Part shown: positions 48,905 to 62,847 of the stretch, piece by piece
Layout: every line of letters starts with the position of its first letter
How positions within the stretch are numbered: position 1 is the stretch's first letter
Origin: Embiotoca jacksoni
Taxonomy: Eukaryota > Chordata > Actinopteri > Embiotocidae
DNA length: 64,000 nucleotides
Assembly: GCA_022577435.1 (NCBI GenBank)
Contig: JAKOON010000006.1
Span: forward strand, 10,786,001-10,850,000
Direction: 5' to 3'
The notes under the pieces: generated by a model
Told to the model about the DNA's origin: nothing
The model's input: only the letters and a program-made list of their open reading frames with translations
Database searches by the model: none
Position numbers and translations under genes: made by a program

Positions 48905-49040
48905 CAGTGGTGGAAGAATTATTCAGATAGCTTACTTAAGTAAACGTATCAATACCACAACATAAACAATCTTCCATTATAAGAGAAATTCTAAATTTTA
49001 CTTCAAGTCTCATAAATTGTCTACAAATTATCTTTGATTT
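48905..49040 (+). repeat. fish repeat family A copy
   Basis: It opens with agtggtggaagaattattca, then acttaagtaaacgtatcaat and accacaacataaacaatctt. This is the head of the repeat also seen at 10015-10230, moderately diverged. Confidence 0.65.
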
Positions 49041-49447
49041 CACTAATTTTTGACAGATTTGTTTACGGGTCGTAGGTTACATTAGCTACTACTAACATAA
49101 CACCTGAATATCTGTCCAAAGTCGGTGGTCAAGGGGCATTGTGGGTAACGTAGGTGCAAGATATTAACAAGCAGGAGGAAGACATGAAATGAAAAAAGAT
49201 AATGTGTCTGGTTCTACTTCTCATTTTAGTTTTTTTAGAGTATAGGAGTGCATTTCACAGGTTGATAGTGCAAAAGGCCTTCTTTCATCATGCACAAATT
49301 GATCGGGATCTATTTTACACACCATCGCTCTTTTGCACTATATGTGGAGTGCATTTAACTTGTCAATACATCAGTTCTCAGAGCTAATTCCATGCAGTGG
49401 TTTGACCTAAAGAGTCATCCAGTTGTGGCTTTTAAAAAACAGAGACA

Positions 49448-49469
49448 GGGGGGGCGGGGGGGGCGGGGG
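49448..49469 (+). other. G-run able to form a G-quadruplex
   Basis: Runs of seven, eight and five guanines are separated by single cytosines. A second G-rich stretch lies at 49771-49789 on the same strand. Confidence 0.7.
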
Positions 49470-50266
49470 CAACAATGTGGTTAGCAGCTACAGATTAACA
49501 AAGGGGTCGCGCTTGCTGTCACAGCAGGAAGGTCCCCGGGGCGAAACGCACACGCATCAGGGAAGTCTGGGTCCTTGAGAAAACAAGCTAATTTTTCTGT
49601 TTTTTGTATATTAGTTGCTGATCATAGTTTTCCATTTGTGTGTTTTTGTTTTTCTTGGGTGTCAAGGAAAGTAATTTACGGCTCACAATGTCTACAGTTG
49701 CATGTAATAATATGTCTTTTGAGGAAATAAATGGATCAGTCTGTTTTTAGTTGGGTGTTGTGAGGAGACTGGGGGGGGAGGTGGGGGGGTGCTTGTCTTT
49801 TTTTTCTTTTCTTTATACCCTCCTTATTCTTATTTGCCCCAGGGTGGATCAGTCTCCATGTCACCAAGCAGATGGTGACTGTGAAGCCCCTCCTTACACC
49901 AATGACAAGTAAATCAGACACATTCTTTAATTCTTTATTGAGATTTGCATTCAAACCGTGCGAACAACATTTCAACCGTGGAAGGGCCAAAGGGACATGG
50001 GTTCATGTTAGATGACTGGAGGAGGTGCGTGCGTGTTCGAGGAAGGTCATTGGAGAAAACAATAGCCCTGTCTGTTTGTGTAGACAGAGAGAGCTCGGAG
50101 GGGATGCGTTCAAAAGCGTGGATTGTACACAAGACCGTAATTGTGCATGATGATATAGGTGGAGGAGAAACTAAACATGTACACACACATACATGTACAT
50201 ATATCTATCAATCACACACCAAGACTCCCCCTCATGTCACAGTGACAGTGTCCATGCATAACGACC

Positions 50267-50274
<8 letters not shown>

Positions 50275-50331
<57 letters not shown>
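50275..50331. repeat. (CA)28 microsatellite
   Basis: About 57 bases of uninterrupted CA after a CGCG word. Likely polymorphic. Confidence 0.97.
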
Positions 50332-50333
<2 letters not shown>

Positions 50334-50561
50334 AAGTGTAACTTGAACAATGTAACATGGGTTATATCGAGCATGGAGACATGTCACAGCACATGCTAAA
50401 CAGTAACCTTACACACAAATACAAGTAGATTACCATGCTGCAACCCCTCGTCCTCTGCAGTTTCCTCCTGGGACAAAGTGACATTACAGCTGTCATCTAC
50501 AGAACATCAACCAAGGTCAGAAAATCCAGCTTGTTTTGCTTTGTCTGAGACCTTCACAATG

Positions 50562-50591
50562 TCCTCTCTCACACACGTGTGTGAGAGAGGA
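50562..50591. repeat. perfect 30-bp palindrome centred on CACGTG
   Basis: Every base from 50562 to 50591 pairs with its mirror partner about the axis between 50576 and 50577. The arms read tcctctctcacacac and its complement with no spacer. The centre is a canonical E-box, CACGTG (50574-50579). It could be a cruciform-prone sequence or a bHLH site. It was checked base by base. Confidence 0.95.
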
Positions 50592-52661
50592 AACAACTCT
50601 TTAGTCCTGCATGACTCACCTTTTTCAGTGTGGGTTGACCACAGTGACACAGCTGAAGAGCCTTCTGTAGTGCTGAATTCTCTCTGAAGCGTCTCTTCTT
50701 TTATATTGTCGCCACTAAATAGCTGACACTTAAGAAGATGCTCTCATGGCACTTTAAAAAAAAAAAAAAAATCAGTTGATTAATCTGATAGTCAATTCAT
50801 CAAATGACCTCTTTACCAAAAGGTCCACATTACTCTGAGTTTTTGTTTGTTTGTGCTGTGGCATTTGGAAATGTGCAATTTCTAGCCAACAGTGCTGTGG
50901 CTTTATGGATTCACCTAAATCTGGAGCTGCAGTGTTGAGTCCCATCAGCAATAATATAAATTTAACAGATCAAGCCATTGGGAAATCTGGTGCAGAGATT
51001 TCTTTATTTCAGTGAAATAAAACTTTCTCAGGAAGCAGCATTGAGCGAGTGATCTGTCCATGGAGAGACGGCTTCAACATCTTTTTCTTTTTATTCTTGT
51101 GCCTTTGGTGTAAAACATCACAGACTGTCCAGGCTAGTGAACATCAGCATTTTATATTCACCTTTATTTGATCCAGAGGCTAAACATCTGCAAGTGTCTA
51201 GTACAAGTATAGCATTTGTCAATAACGGCGCTAGCTGCTGGGACTGAGGTGAATATGATTGAATATGAAGGCAGACCCATCACTGCCTGAGGCTCATCCA
51301 TCTGTCAGATGATTTTTTAGAAGAAAAGGCTGCTTGAAATTCTCCTTTGATTGTTGCTGCAAATTCTTTTGTATCTGTGCTATCAATAGATTCTATGGGT
51401 GGAATTGCATTTCCTATCAGAAAGACTGCATTTCAGTTTGTTTTTGGAGAAATCCCTTTTACAAATGTGATTGGTTTCATTGACTTGATCAACTGTTTTG
51501 ATCAGGCTGGTTGCATGAATGTGGTCTTTGTTTCCTCCACATGCAGAGTTCAGACAGTTGCTATGCTCCTCTTCTCTCTTTTCCTACATGCTATATTACT
51601 GCTGTCCTTGTTTTGTTGTGCATGTCAGCATCTTATGCCTCATATTATATATGTTACTGAATGTTCCTCCCAACCTTCATGCGTGATCACACGGCAGAAA
51701 TCAATACTTCATGGCATTGTTTGGGAGTTTTCTAATCGAAGAACGCTTCAAAAGCAATTTTCTATTAACTCACCATACTGTAATTGTAGGGACCAGCTGA
51801 CTATGACATGACATGTATGTCGTGTGGTTTCTATCTGTGATTCATCTCATGCAAATGAGTGCATCGCCCATATATTTATTATAATATACATGTTATTGTG
51901 AGCTGTTTTTCAGCCATACTGTGTGTGTGTATGTGGCTCACATAGTATTTTCCACAGGGCTACGACATTAAAACAGCTGACATCTATAAAGCACACAGGT
52001 CAAGGGGAGTTGACTGTAGCTCCACATTCTGGTCCTCATTGTAGGGCAACATTTCTGCCTTTTAGCTCATTTTCTCCACAGACTCGTAACAACTCCACCC
52101 TGGTCGCCTCTCTGGTACTAGCTGCAGTACAAAGAGAGAGTTTGTATCTGTAAACAGTATGCGTGTTTGTATTGAATGAGTCTTTCCTCTAGCACGTGTG
52201 AAGTCTTCACACTGCCCCTTCATAACCAGCTGGCTATCTTTATCCATGTATTTGCAGTGATGAAAATAATGTGGGCATCCTGTCTAGCAATAACAAGTTT
52301 GATTATTGCATTCAAGACACGAATGTCTTCGTATGGCCTTAATCAGACAAACATACACATTTATAAACCTCCTAATCAATAAGAATCTAGTCACAATGCT
52401 TTCAGCCCAAACAGTACAGTTGCATACATTTTCTGCTGGCTGAAAAAAATCTGGCTCTCGCTGTGAAATCACACCAGGGTTTACATGAGAAGGAAAACAA
52501 TTAAAAGTTCTCCTATCCCATATGATACAAACCAGTGGTGTTTGCTATTTATAAGCCGTGTGACATCTAGGTTATCTCTCTGAACTAACTCAGTTTGGTT
52601 TTAATAAATTGCCCAGCTGTTTGCAGTCATTTTGTTGCACCATTTCTGAATGCACACGAAC

Positions 52662-52785
52662 CTGTGGCGTGACCATGGCGAATTCCTTCTGAAGCCCGTT
52701 CAGTGTGATCTGAAGAACACGGTATCGGGTAATTAGCAATAACTGCTCAATGCGATTGTACCACTGCTGACTTTCACTTTTCCTC
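52662..52785 (-). other. exon-like open segment, antisense inside evi5l intron 1
   Basis: On the minus strand a polypyrimidine tract and TTCATCAG precede the segment, and CACAG|GTTCGT follows it. With one carried-in base the 124 nt read as 41 codons without stop, including SQQWYNRIEQLLLITRYRVL and GLQKEFAMVTPQ. The peptide looks protein-like, amphipathic and helical, but I do not recognise it and saw no partner exons. It may be a gene remnant or chance; an open stretch of this length is not rare. Confidence 0.3.
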
Positions 52786-53159
52786 CTGATGAAAAAACAA
52801 AGTTAGTGAAGTTGTGAATTTATCTGTACAGATTGCAGCATTCCACTCACATCAGCAGGATTGGTTCAATTTTCTAACTTGCCGTGGAAAAAAAACACCT
52901 CCCTGATCGTAGAGTTTGTCTGCAGTGACGGACCTTGATGTTCTGAGTCAGGATGATGTCATTACAGTGACTAAGAGCCACTCCTCAGACCATTTACTTG
53001 AGCCAGGGTGTGGAGGGGCATTATTTAGGTCAAAGTGCACAAACTAAAATGTATGGAAATAATTTTTGTGGAGGACAATGAAGTCTCTTGAGTGTTTTTA
53101 TTCCTGAGGGAGATTTGTTTTCACAACTGCATATTGAACACAGAAACTCATCAGAGGGG

Positions 53160-53310
53160 GTGAAAGTAAACTAATCTGTAATCTCATAGTTTATTATTTA
53201 TTCATATATTCATTTTTCAATTATTTATATATTCATTTATGAAGAAATGAAACTTTATTAGCGTATGAATAAATGATAAACCTTAAGCTTTCAACCAAGT
53301 TTACTTTCAC
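53160..53310. mobile_element. small foldback element (MITE-like)
   Basis: Arms at 53160-53205 and 53265-53310 are 46 bases each and about 80 percent complementary. They begin GTGAAAGTAAAC and end GTTTACTTTCAC-like (right arm tttactttcac), with a 59-base AT-rich loop. Target duplication is not evident. Family unknown to me. Confidence 0.6.
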
Positions 53311-54157
53311 TGTCCCTCCTGTTATCATTAATTAATATGATAACTCCCGTACTTGTATCAACTCAAACTATAATAAATTCCCTTTTTAGCCACCGCAAAT
53401 TTGCACAAAAACTGTATCCCCATATTTTACTCTTTTCCAATGTTTTATTTGCAGTCCATATGATGTTATTTTTGTATTTTTAAGGACCAACATTTTTTTT
53501 CCGGTATAGTTTTACATCCCCTCCTTTCAGCTTGTCTCTGTAGTTCCTCATAGAACAGACTGGTTTGTCTTTTAAGGGACATTGATATCAGTGACCCTGA
53601 TTGGCTGATTCTTTTCTGAGTGCCACACACCCAGGCCAGTCATAGGTTTTCTTACCTTGTTAGCTCAGCGATGTGCTGAGGGCGGACATATGACACGAGT
53701 GTGAGTTTGTGACATCACAAACTTACAGCAGTGTTAACGGCACAGTTGTTGAATACGGGCTCTAAGCATTTTTCCGTGGACTGATCATTTTGACCCTTGT
53801 CTCAGAGAACTGATGTAAAAAAAAAGAATGTTATTTTTACATGGATAAGATACAAATTAAGAAGGCTGGGTATGTCATGCTATTTTGCCACAGGTTTTGT
53901 TGGAGTACAAATTTGTCATGTTAGTTTTGATGATTATGGGAACTGCTCCGGTTCATATAATGTAGTTATCTGTCGTCATTTTCATTAAGCTTTTTCTTGT
54001 GTCAATTACAGGTTTGAAGACCTCTGATCATATTGGCTGCAGGGCCCGAAAGGCGGCCAATCAGGCAACAGCAAGGCTCACTGAGGAGGGAGACCAACAG
54101 GGAGACCCTCTTACTACACCCACACTGCTTCACCCATCCCACTCCATCCTTGACACC

Positions 54158-57100
54158 ATGTCTATTCCCAGTGGCAGCCCAGAAAGAGAGGGCTCTGGCG
54201 GGGCTCCATCTCAGCTCGAGTGCCCTTCTTCCCCTCCTGGCATGGATGCAGACCCTTCATCGACAGGCAGCCCAGTGCTTAGCCCAGACTCTTCTTCCCA
54301 AGATACACTTCTGTCAGCACCAGCGGCCTCCCCAGCCGACTCTGAGAACCTGAGTCCTGACGAACTGGAGCTGTTGGCCAAACTGGAGGAGCAGAACAGG
54401 TGAGATCAGCCACCATGCCAATGGTGTTGTAGTGTTGCCCGTGAAAACAAAGCAGTTATTAAAGCTTCACTATGACTGAGTGAGACTCAGTTTAGTTGTA
54501 TAAGAACAGGTTCAACCATTTGATCAAGGACTGCAAACGCAGTTTGTGATGGTAGTGGTGCCAAATCCTCCACTCAGATTTTTTAATTAATTTTTGAAAC
54601 AATGGGCCTTTGTTTTCCCAGAGAACTCACCAAAAAAGGCATCCCAGTTTTCACTGATGAAAATGGATTTCCTCAGCTGTCTCTTGCAGATTTTATCAGC
54701 CTGGACTACTGCTCATGCTGAAACTCATGGTTGAAAACTCAGCTCGGCTAATGTTTTAATGTTTCCAGATAATTTAATTGAAAATTAAGAGCCCCTTAAA
54801 GGGGCATTAACTAAGCACAATATGGCTGAAAGCCCAACAGAATCATTTGGAATCCAAACAAACCAACTATGGACAAGATAAGACGAAACTGTGGACAGCT
54901 CATGTTGGAAGTAAAAATCTTGAACAAGCAAGAACACAAATTCATGTAGTGGTAAGAACAGATAAATAATAAGTAATGACAAGGTCCCATTATGGAGATA
55001 ATAGGAACTTCATGATAGGTGTTATAAGGTATGATCCGCAAAGGAAGTAGTCGCAAAGTTTTTCATCATCTTGGTACGTCACTGTTTCAGTTCGTAACAG
55101 GGCTTTCAAGTGTGAGAGAGACCATTTACTGCATTAAAAGCCAAATAGTGTGACGCACATCGAAAAAAATCAAAGCAAACATCAAAGACACAGATGCATC
55201 ATAACCTGAAGACAGAAGTTTGTTCTGTACAAGCTGCACAAGCTTTAAACCCAATTCTTCATTATCTAGAACTAAAGGACACAAAAATCTGAAAGTGACT
55301 TAAGCTAACTTTAAGTTAAGAATGTGCAAAGTATTCAGCAATGTTATGATTACAATATGACCCCAAAAATAATAATGCAGTTGGAGTGTGGTGATAAGTT
55401 TCATAAATATTTTAGTACTTTTTTCCTGAGCGCAGCCATAATGATCCATATGAAATGAAAGTAATGTTGTCGTTCTGTATTTGGCAGCATTTTGACACAG
55501 ACTGCTGGTCTTAAAAAATATATAAGTATATAAATATATATATATATATATATATACAGGCACCAGTCGAGTGCAAAGGGATTTGTGTGAAATGACCACA
55601 AGCAAATCCCAAATTGACCTAGAATTACGACTCTGCCTGCTATATATTTACAAGAAATACACTGGGTAACAAAAATGGGTTTGTAGGTTAGTGTTACAGG
55701 AAAAAAGTGAATAGGTGAAGTTCATGCATATATTCCTGTATGAGGGGAATCACCTAGATTGTATCAGTATTTATCTTTTCAACCCAGATTGAAGCACTAT
55801 TGGCCCTCGGTATTGGAAAGTCTGTTTTCTGAGAGATTTTTTTTGTTTTGTTTTGTTTTGTTTTTTGTACATTGAGTTGTACTCAAAATTTGGAGCCAAA
55901 TGTTTTTTTCTCTTCTTTTAAATTAATGAAATATAAAGTAATGGTGCATCAACACCTGAAGAAAGGTTTTTGTTTGCTGCAGTGGTTTTATTTACTTATT
56001 TTATTTAAATAATCAATACACTGTAATTTGCCCTGGAGTTCCTAAATATTTGCATTAGCATTTCTGAAATATCTTGTATAACTGTAATGATATTACAGCA
56101 AACATTGTTAATTGAGATTTTTTTTTTTTTTTGTCTCCTTCAATATGACACAGATTTCACTTACTGTGAGTCAATTTTGAAATACTCACTTAAATTCACA
56201 TTATTAGTGACTTCAAAATATCATGCAGTCCAACCTGATGGGAGGCCAATTTTTTTATCAAACATGTTCAAACAAAATCCTTTTGATCTTTTAGTTGTAG
56301 CTCCAGTCATGTTTCCTCAGAAAGTAAAACTTTCCAATGATAATGACTATGTGTCAATTTACATCTTACATCATGTATCCTAGAAGCCACTGTATGTTCT
56401 TTCAGGAAGCTCATTATTTAATCAGTTCAGGATCCGTTTCTCAGGGATACAATCTAAAATCATAACCACCTGGCGTTACTGCGATGTCTACAAAAAATGA
56501 CTTTTGTATTCAAGGGTGAGCATTAATCTGTGTTAGATAAGGTTTAATCCCAAACAATGAAGAGCATGGGAATGTGTAATTATTTATCTTACATAACCCA
56601 CCAATGCAGAAGAATACATTCTGTTTTGATTTGACTCTATTAACCCTTGCATGGACTACAAACACAATACATCACTTCAGAAAGAAAAAGAGTGGCACGT
56701 TTATATTATAAGTTCCACAGCCAGTTTTAACACATGGATCAGACTTAATGACGGAGAAGTCAAGTGACTTAACCGAATCAGACATTTGGGGTCAAAGTGG
56801 AACTGAGAACGACACCCTCAGGTTAAAGAGTGCCCTCATTAATCACATCATTCCCGCTTTCTGCTGTCCTGCTACCCTGCTGACTTCACGAGGATTAACA
56901 TAATAACAAAAAACACTTAAAGGAGCAGTGTTTGCTTGCAAATACGTTATGTAAGTCGCTTACTTATGTCACTGTGTTTGTTCCATCCAACCAGCCTTTA
57001 AATGGCTGGTCATACGTGAGGGCTTTTCCTGCCTAGGCAGAGCGAAACATAACACTGTCACGGTATCCTCTAGTGCACCGATGGGTGTATTAGAAGTTTT

Positions 57101-60100
57101 GGCGTGATAGCCTACCAGGCTGTTCTGCAACAGGTTATATTAGCTTTGCATAAAGATTGGAAACATTGGGAGGTGGGAAATGCTGTACAACTTTTTATCA
57201 GCTTGACTTAGTAGTGACTGAGTTAAAGTTCAAACAACCCCATGTTCCATTGGAAAAAAAACAACCACCTAATAACATTGGTCCCACCCTGTATACAAAG
57301 GCGTATAGTTGGGAGTTTTCCCACGTGTAGGAGCCCAGCCAGCTGTGTGTAATATCTTCATGACTCAACCTCTGATACTGTAGTTTAAGACAACAAGCCC
57401 TGAGCCTTCTGGTGCCTCTCCAATCCTTTTCAATGTCACCATCTGCCTCAATGTCACATCTGCCTACCGTGACTCCTAATGCTTGTATTTGCTTACCTAT
57501 CAGTCTCCAATTTGTGTACCATCTTGAATAAGACAAAGCTGCTGTTCTGTGTAGTCATGTTCATTTTGTTACCATCAATCAAAATTTCAGCTTCCCGTCC
57601 TCATAAACTCTCTCTTCGTGCAGGTTGCTGGAGGCTGATTCTAAGTCCATGCGGTCAATGAGCGGCTCGCGACGCAACAGCGGCTCCTCACTGGTGTCCA
57701 GCTCTTCGGCCTCCTCGAACTTGTCACATCTTGAGGAAGATACATGGATCTTATGGGGCCGCATCGTGAATGAGTGGGAGGAGTGGAGACGCAAAAAGGA
57801 CAAACTCCTGAAGGTAGGGGGGTCAGGCACCGGAGGTGGAAAATCAAAGACTGATGCCACATGCAGCATTTACCTAAGAATGCATCATTGAATATAATTA
57901 GAAATTAGAAAACCAGTAAGGAGATTATCAGCCTCCTCATTTTATTTTTACTCTCAAATTTCACAGGAAGTTTACCAGATTGTTTGACAGACCGAGACAG
58001 ACATGGGGCACTCGAAATCCCTGACTCATTTTATGAAAAAGGTTGTTGGCGATCATTAGCACACACACTTTGTCACGGGTCTGTTTTTAGTCATAAGTGA
58101 GATGCACATTATATCTTTCTTTTTTTTTTTTTTATCTGTGTGTATGTTAACAACATGTTGCTTTGTGTTGTGTGTTTGAAAGAAATCTTTCATGGTCTCT
58201 GCTCAAATGGACTATATATGTAAGCAAGATGGTAACTTTCAACAGGTTCGAAACAAACGACAGGTCTATTGGTATGAAGCTGTTGTCCTGTGTTCAGTAG
58301 TTTCAGCATGATTACACCAGTGCTCTTTAGTTGCACTGCAACAATACTGTTCTCTGTCCGTCCTCTGCCTCTCCTCCCTCCCTCCCTCCTGGTCTCCCTC
58401 TGTGTACTCTGTCACAAAAAGAGTAAACCCAGGGGAAGAGAAGATGGATGAGGGAAGACATGGTTAAAATGAGTCGGGGCAAAATGGGCAAAATGGGCAA
58501 AATGGCAGAAATACATCGGCTGCATGTAAACTCTACAGAGACAAAAACGAAGAGGGAACAGTGATCCATCATAATGTACTGAGTGTAATTATGAAAGATG
58601 CAAAATGGTCCTCGTAAATATATCATCATTCCATAATTGAATCCTCTCTCATCTGATGCTTAGAGATCCTTCAATTTGCATCCCTCAGTACGTAAAGAAG
58701 CAGAGTATTAATCAGGAGTCTCTCTTCCTCCCAGGAGTTGATCAGGAAGGGCATCCCTCATCATTTCCGGGCCATCGTCTGGCAGCTGCTGGGCAACGCC
58801 ACTGACATGCCGGTGAAGAACCAATACTCTGAGCTGCTAAAGATGTCGTCCCCTTGCGAGAAGCTCATCCGCAGAGACATCGCCCGCACCTACCCCGAGC
58901 ACGAGTTCTTCAAAGGCCAGGACAGCCTGGGACAGGAAGTCCTCTTCAACGTCATGAAGGTGAACACTGGCAGCATTTCAGCACCTCAAAGTCTGAACGT
59001 CATACTGTGCTACTAACACTTTTTAAAGTTAATTTACATCGTTTTTATGAAGTCATTTAGCATAGCATTTAAACAGTGACTTGGTTGCTACTAGAGATTC
59101 AGGTTATGTTATGTAATGCCAAACTGGGGATTTATATATATATGACCTTTATTTAACCAGGTAAAATCAATTGAGAACCAATTCTCATTTACAATGATGA
59201 CCTGTCAGCACAGTCCACAATTTAATGTGGACACAGTACAATGTTAAAACTGCTAAAGCTGGGGCATCCTGGTGGCCTAAAGTTTAAAGATGTAATTGAA
59301 TTGTTACCAGGGATCTTTGCCGCTCCTTAACTTGTGTAAATATTCTTAGTTATATTTACATTAGATATGTAGCTCACCAAAACACATTCTGCAGAACCTA
59401 GAAAGTCTAACTAACGTGGTAAATGTATTTCCTTCCTTATAAAACCTTTCTTTTTTGAATTTCAATTGTGTATTGTTTACATCTTTGCTTGCAAGCAAAC
59501 AGTCTTGTTTTCTTACAGCTTTGCTCCAAGTTATAGCTTTAATAATAAAATGTTTACAAAAAATGTTCATTTTAGCATGACAGATGTGTTTTTTGTTATT
59601 TATGAACACAAAATTAACAGGAACTGGACAGATTTGACGGGCTGTTATTTATATTTTCTACAGCTGAGACTTTCCTTCCTAATGGGATTTTGTCCAAAAA
59701 ATAAAATCTGTAGAAACACAATAAATTGTAGAAATGTTGCAGTGGTCACTATGGAAACAAGCTTGTTGACTATCTACAAATCCGTCGAGTTGCCATGTAG
59801 CTGAGCTGCTCAGGAAATGAGGGGATCTCTGGTGACCAGCTGAACGTAGTGCTCACAGTATGAATGTTCAGTCAAGAATACAGATGTCATTAATGTGTGT
59901 GTTTGTCTGTGTGTGTTTGTGTTTTCAAGGCGTACTCTCTGGTGGATCGAGAGGTGGGCTACTGCCAAGGCAGTGCATTCATCGTTGGCTTGCTTCTAAT
60001 GCAGGTAATGATCAAATAGTGTATTTCAGGAAAACAATCCATTATGAGTATGTTTTGCTGAAAAGGCTCAGTACAGCATGCCCGAGCCTCTTTGTAATCA

Positions 60101-61261
60101 GTCCCTCTAGATTTTTGTCATTCTGCAACTACAGTTGATTACTTAGCAGGTTTTTTTTTTTTTTGAAGATTGTAGTGCAGCTCAATTATCTCCTGTGGTC
60201 ATATTTGAACTATGGCACTCTCTGTATGATAAACAGTTCAGGATGAGCAGTGTTTAATTTATGATGATACCGATTTACAATGAATGAATTTCATTTCCTC
60301 CTCTTACTTCCCCCCCAGATGCCAGAAGAGGAGGCATTTTGTGTGTTTGTGCGTCTGATGCAGGAGTACCGTCTGAGGGAGCTGTTCAAACCCAGCATGG
60401 CAGAGCTCGGTCTCTGCATCTACCAGTTTGAATACCTGCTACAGGTATGGAGGAAACGGCGGATTCTATCAACAAACATGAGGCTTTTGCAGTGTTAAAC
60501 TTGTCCACAAAGGGGCAGCAAATTATTAATTTGTATCTCCAGCACACTACTTCCTCTTACGGTGTCTCCTTTTGCGCCTGTCTTAGTTACTTCGGGTTTT
60601 AACATTTTCTCCTTTGTTACAGGAGCAGCTTCCAGAGCTGAACGTCCATTTCCGGTCTCAGAGTTTCCACACGTCCATGTACGCCTCTTCCTGGTTCCTC
60701 ACCCTTTTTCTCACCTTCCTCCCTCTGCCTGTCGCAACACGCATCTTCGATATTTTCATGTATGAGGTAGGAAACATTTTGTGTTTTAGAAGAAGATGTG
60801 TTATGACTGTGTATATTCAATTTACGAATTAGTTTTTTGGCTTACAAAGCACATACATTAGAAATTACACTCTCTGTGCAGGGTCTCGAGATTATCTTCC
60901 GTGTGGGCCTGGCCATCCTGCAGTACAACCAGACTGACCTCATTCAGCTGGACATGGAGGGCATGTCCCAGGTATGCAGCCACAGCTTTGTGCCACTCTC
61001 TGCAAAAAAACTGTTGTTGCTCCTTTGTAAAATCCAGTCAAACAGATGAATTAGATCTGAATCCTTGTTTGTAGTCTCTCATCTTTACTTTTGAGACAAA
61101 ACCTGTTTCTCTTCTACACTCTTTATACTGTGTACTTTTCTGTTTTTCTTTCATCTCTCCTTAATCTAAATAAATGGAACAATTTTTTTTGTCTTTACAA
61201 TATAAGCAAAATTTTGCTACTTCCCAAGTCATAAAGTGACATCATCAGATTTTATTGTTAT

Positions 61262-61302
<41 letters not shown>

Positions 61303-62791
61303 CATCAATCAAAAACCACAAGATTTTAAAATTTTAATAATATTTCAGAGAAGTGAAGTGTAGTTTTTTGGCATCTTGATTAAAGGCTGAAAAATAAATG
61401 TTCTTAAAATTACTTAATTGTCATTCAACTCTATTATGTAATAAAATAATTAAATTGATAAACTATTTACTTTTCTATCAATTGATTCATTCATCCCTTT
61501 TTGCTTTTAGAAATAGACTTTTAAGTTTCCTGATGGTAAAGTCCTATATTATAACTTATCCACTTAATTTCAATATATCTATGAATATTGTTTCAGTAGC
61601 AAAAGTGCAAATAAGTTTTCACAGGTGTTGTATGATGCTGTGAATTTTACATTTGTTTGCATTTGTAAGTTTAGTTCTAAAACAGAAAGGTTGTTTCTGG
61701 TCTTTGAATCACAGTACATTTAAACAATCGCCGTTTTAAAGCTGCAGCAGCTGCTGCCTCGCTTCAGGGCTTTTGTAGATCCTTAGCTGCTCTTCTTCAC
61801 TCATCTAAAATGTGTCTGTCTGGTTCTTCATGAATTGCAAATAAGCATCTTTGTCACATGTATGTTTCCATCTGCGTCTGCCAGCATTTTCAGAAGGTGA
61901 TCCCCCACCAGTTTGACTGCTGCCCCGACAAGCTGATCCTCAGGGCCTACCAGGTCAAATACAACCCCAAGAGGATGAAGAAGTAAGAGCGCTCATTGCT
62001 CAGATAACGCCTAATGAGACCGGAGGCTGGACGGGCTTAATGTACACCGAAGCACACTCACATCCTGTGTTGTGCGATGTGTGTTTTTTTCTTTTTAAGT
62101 GCTGCGTTAAGTGGGATGATGCACTTTCCTCTTCTGTCTTCCTCTGATTTTTTGCTTTTTAAGCATAATTAGAAAATAATTCTAACTAATTAGAAAGAAG
62201 CTCAGATCACTGAAGCAAAGCAATAAAGGAATGAAGTTCTTTTAATAATCCTGTGTTGTTTTTGCTTCTTCAGACTTGAGAAAGAATACACCACAATCAA
62301 GAACAAAGAAATGGAGGAGCAAATTGAGATTAAGGTGTGTGTATTTTATGTATTTGTGCTCGATGTGGGTTTTATAATCAAAATTTGTAGGATTTAAAAA
62401 GTAAATAGGCCATAAAAGATAACTGTCCTATACGTGTCCCTCTTGTCTGTGTTCAGAGGTTACGCACAGAAAACAGACTGCTGAAGCAGAGGATTGAGAC
62501 GCTGGAGAAGGTAAGAGATGGGCTCCCTTTCTTATCTAAATGCTAATATATCACTGTAGCATCACCGAGACAAAAAAAGACAGATTAGGCCAGATTTAGA
62601 CCCGTCATGTTTTGATGAGATCGAGTTAAAAACTGTAATGATGTAATATTGTGGTTTTAAATTCATCAGCTCATTTCCTGTTGTTGGTTCTGATGAGGAG
62701 CTTGTTCTTGTTCTACGTATACCATTGTAACAGACAATTATAAGTCTGGGCGATTCATGATGATCTGCTCTGAGAGACATTACTTGCTCTT

Positions 62792-62847
<56 letters not shown>

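Larger units (their letters stand above)
43638..54011 (+). other. putative intron 1 of evi5l (10.4 kb)
   Basis: No other gene was recognised inside. It contains a CAG repeat, repeat family C and A copies, two G-runs, a long CA repeat, a perfect palindrome, an antisense exon-like segment and a foldback element, each listed separately. A 154-codon plus-strand frame at 51347-51811 lacks a convincing relative. The rest is AT-rich with nothing I can name. Confidence 0.45.

Noticed and set aside
51347..51811. 154-codon frame with a faint likeness to Harbinger-type transposases
   Set aside because: Only a few residues (FTNVIGFIDLIN) fit, no catalytic pattern is clear, and the frame has no good start near its beginning.
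58240..58262. tRNA-like B box (GGTTCGAAAC)
   Set aside because: No matching A box or cloverleaf arms upstream.
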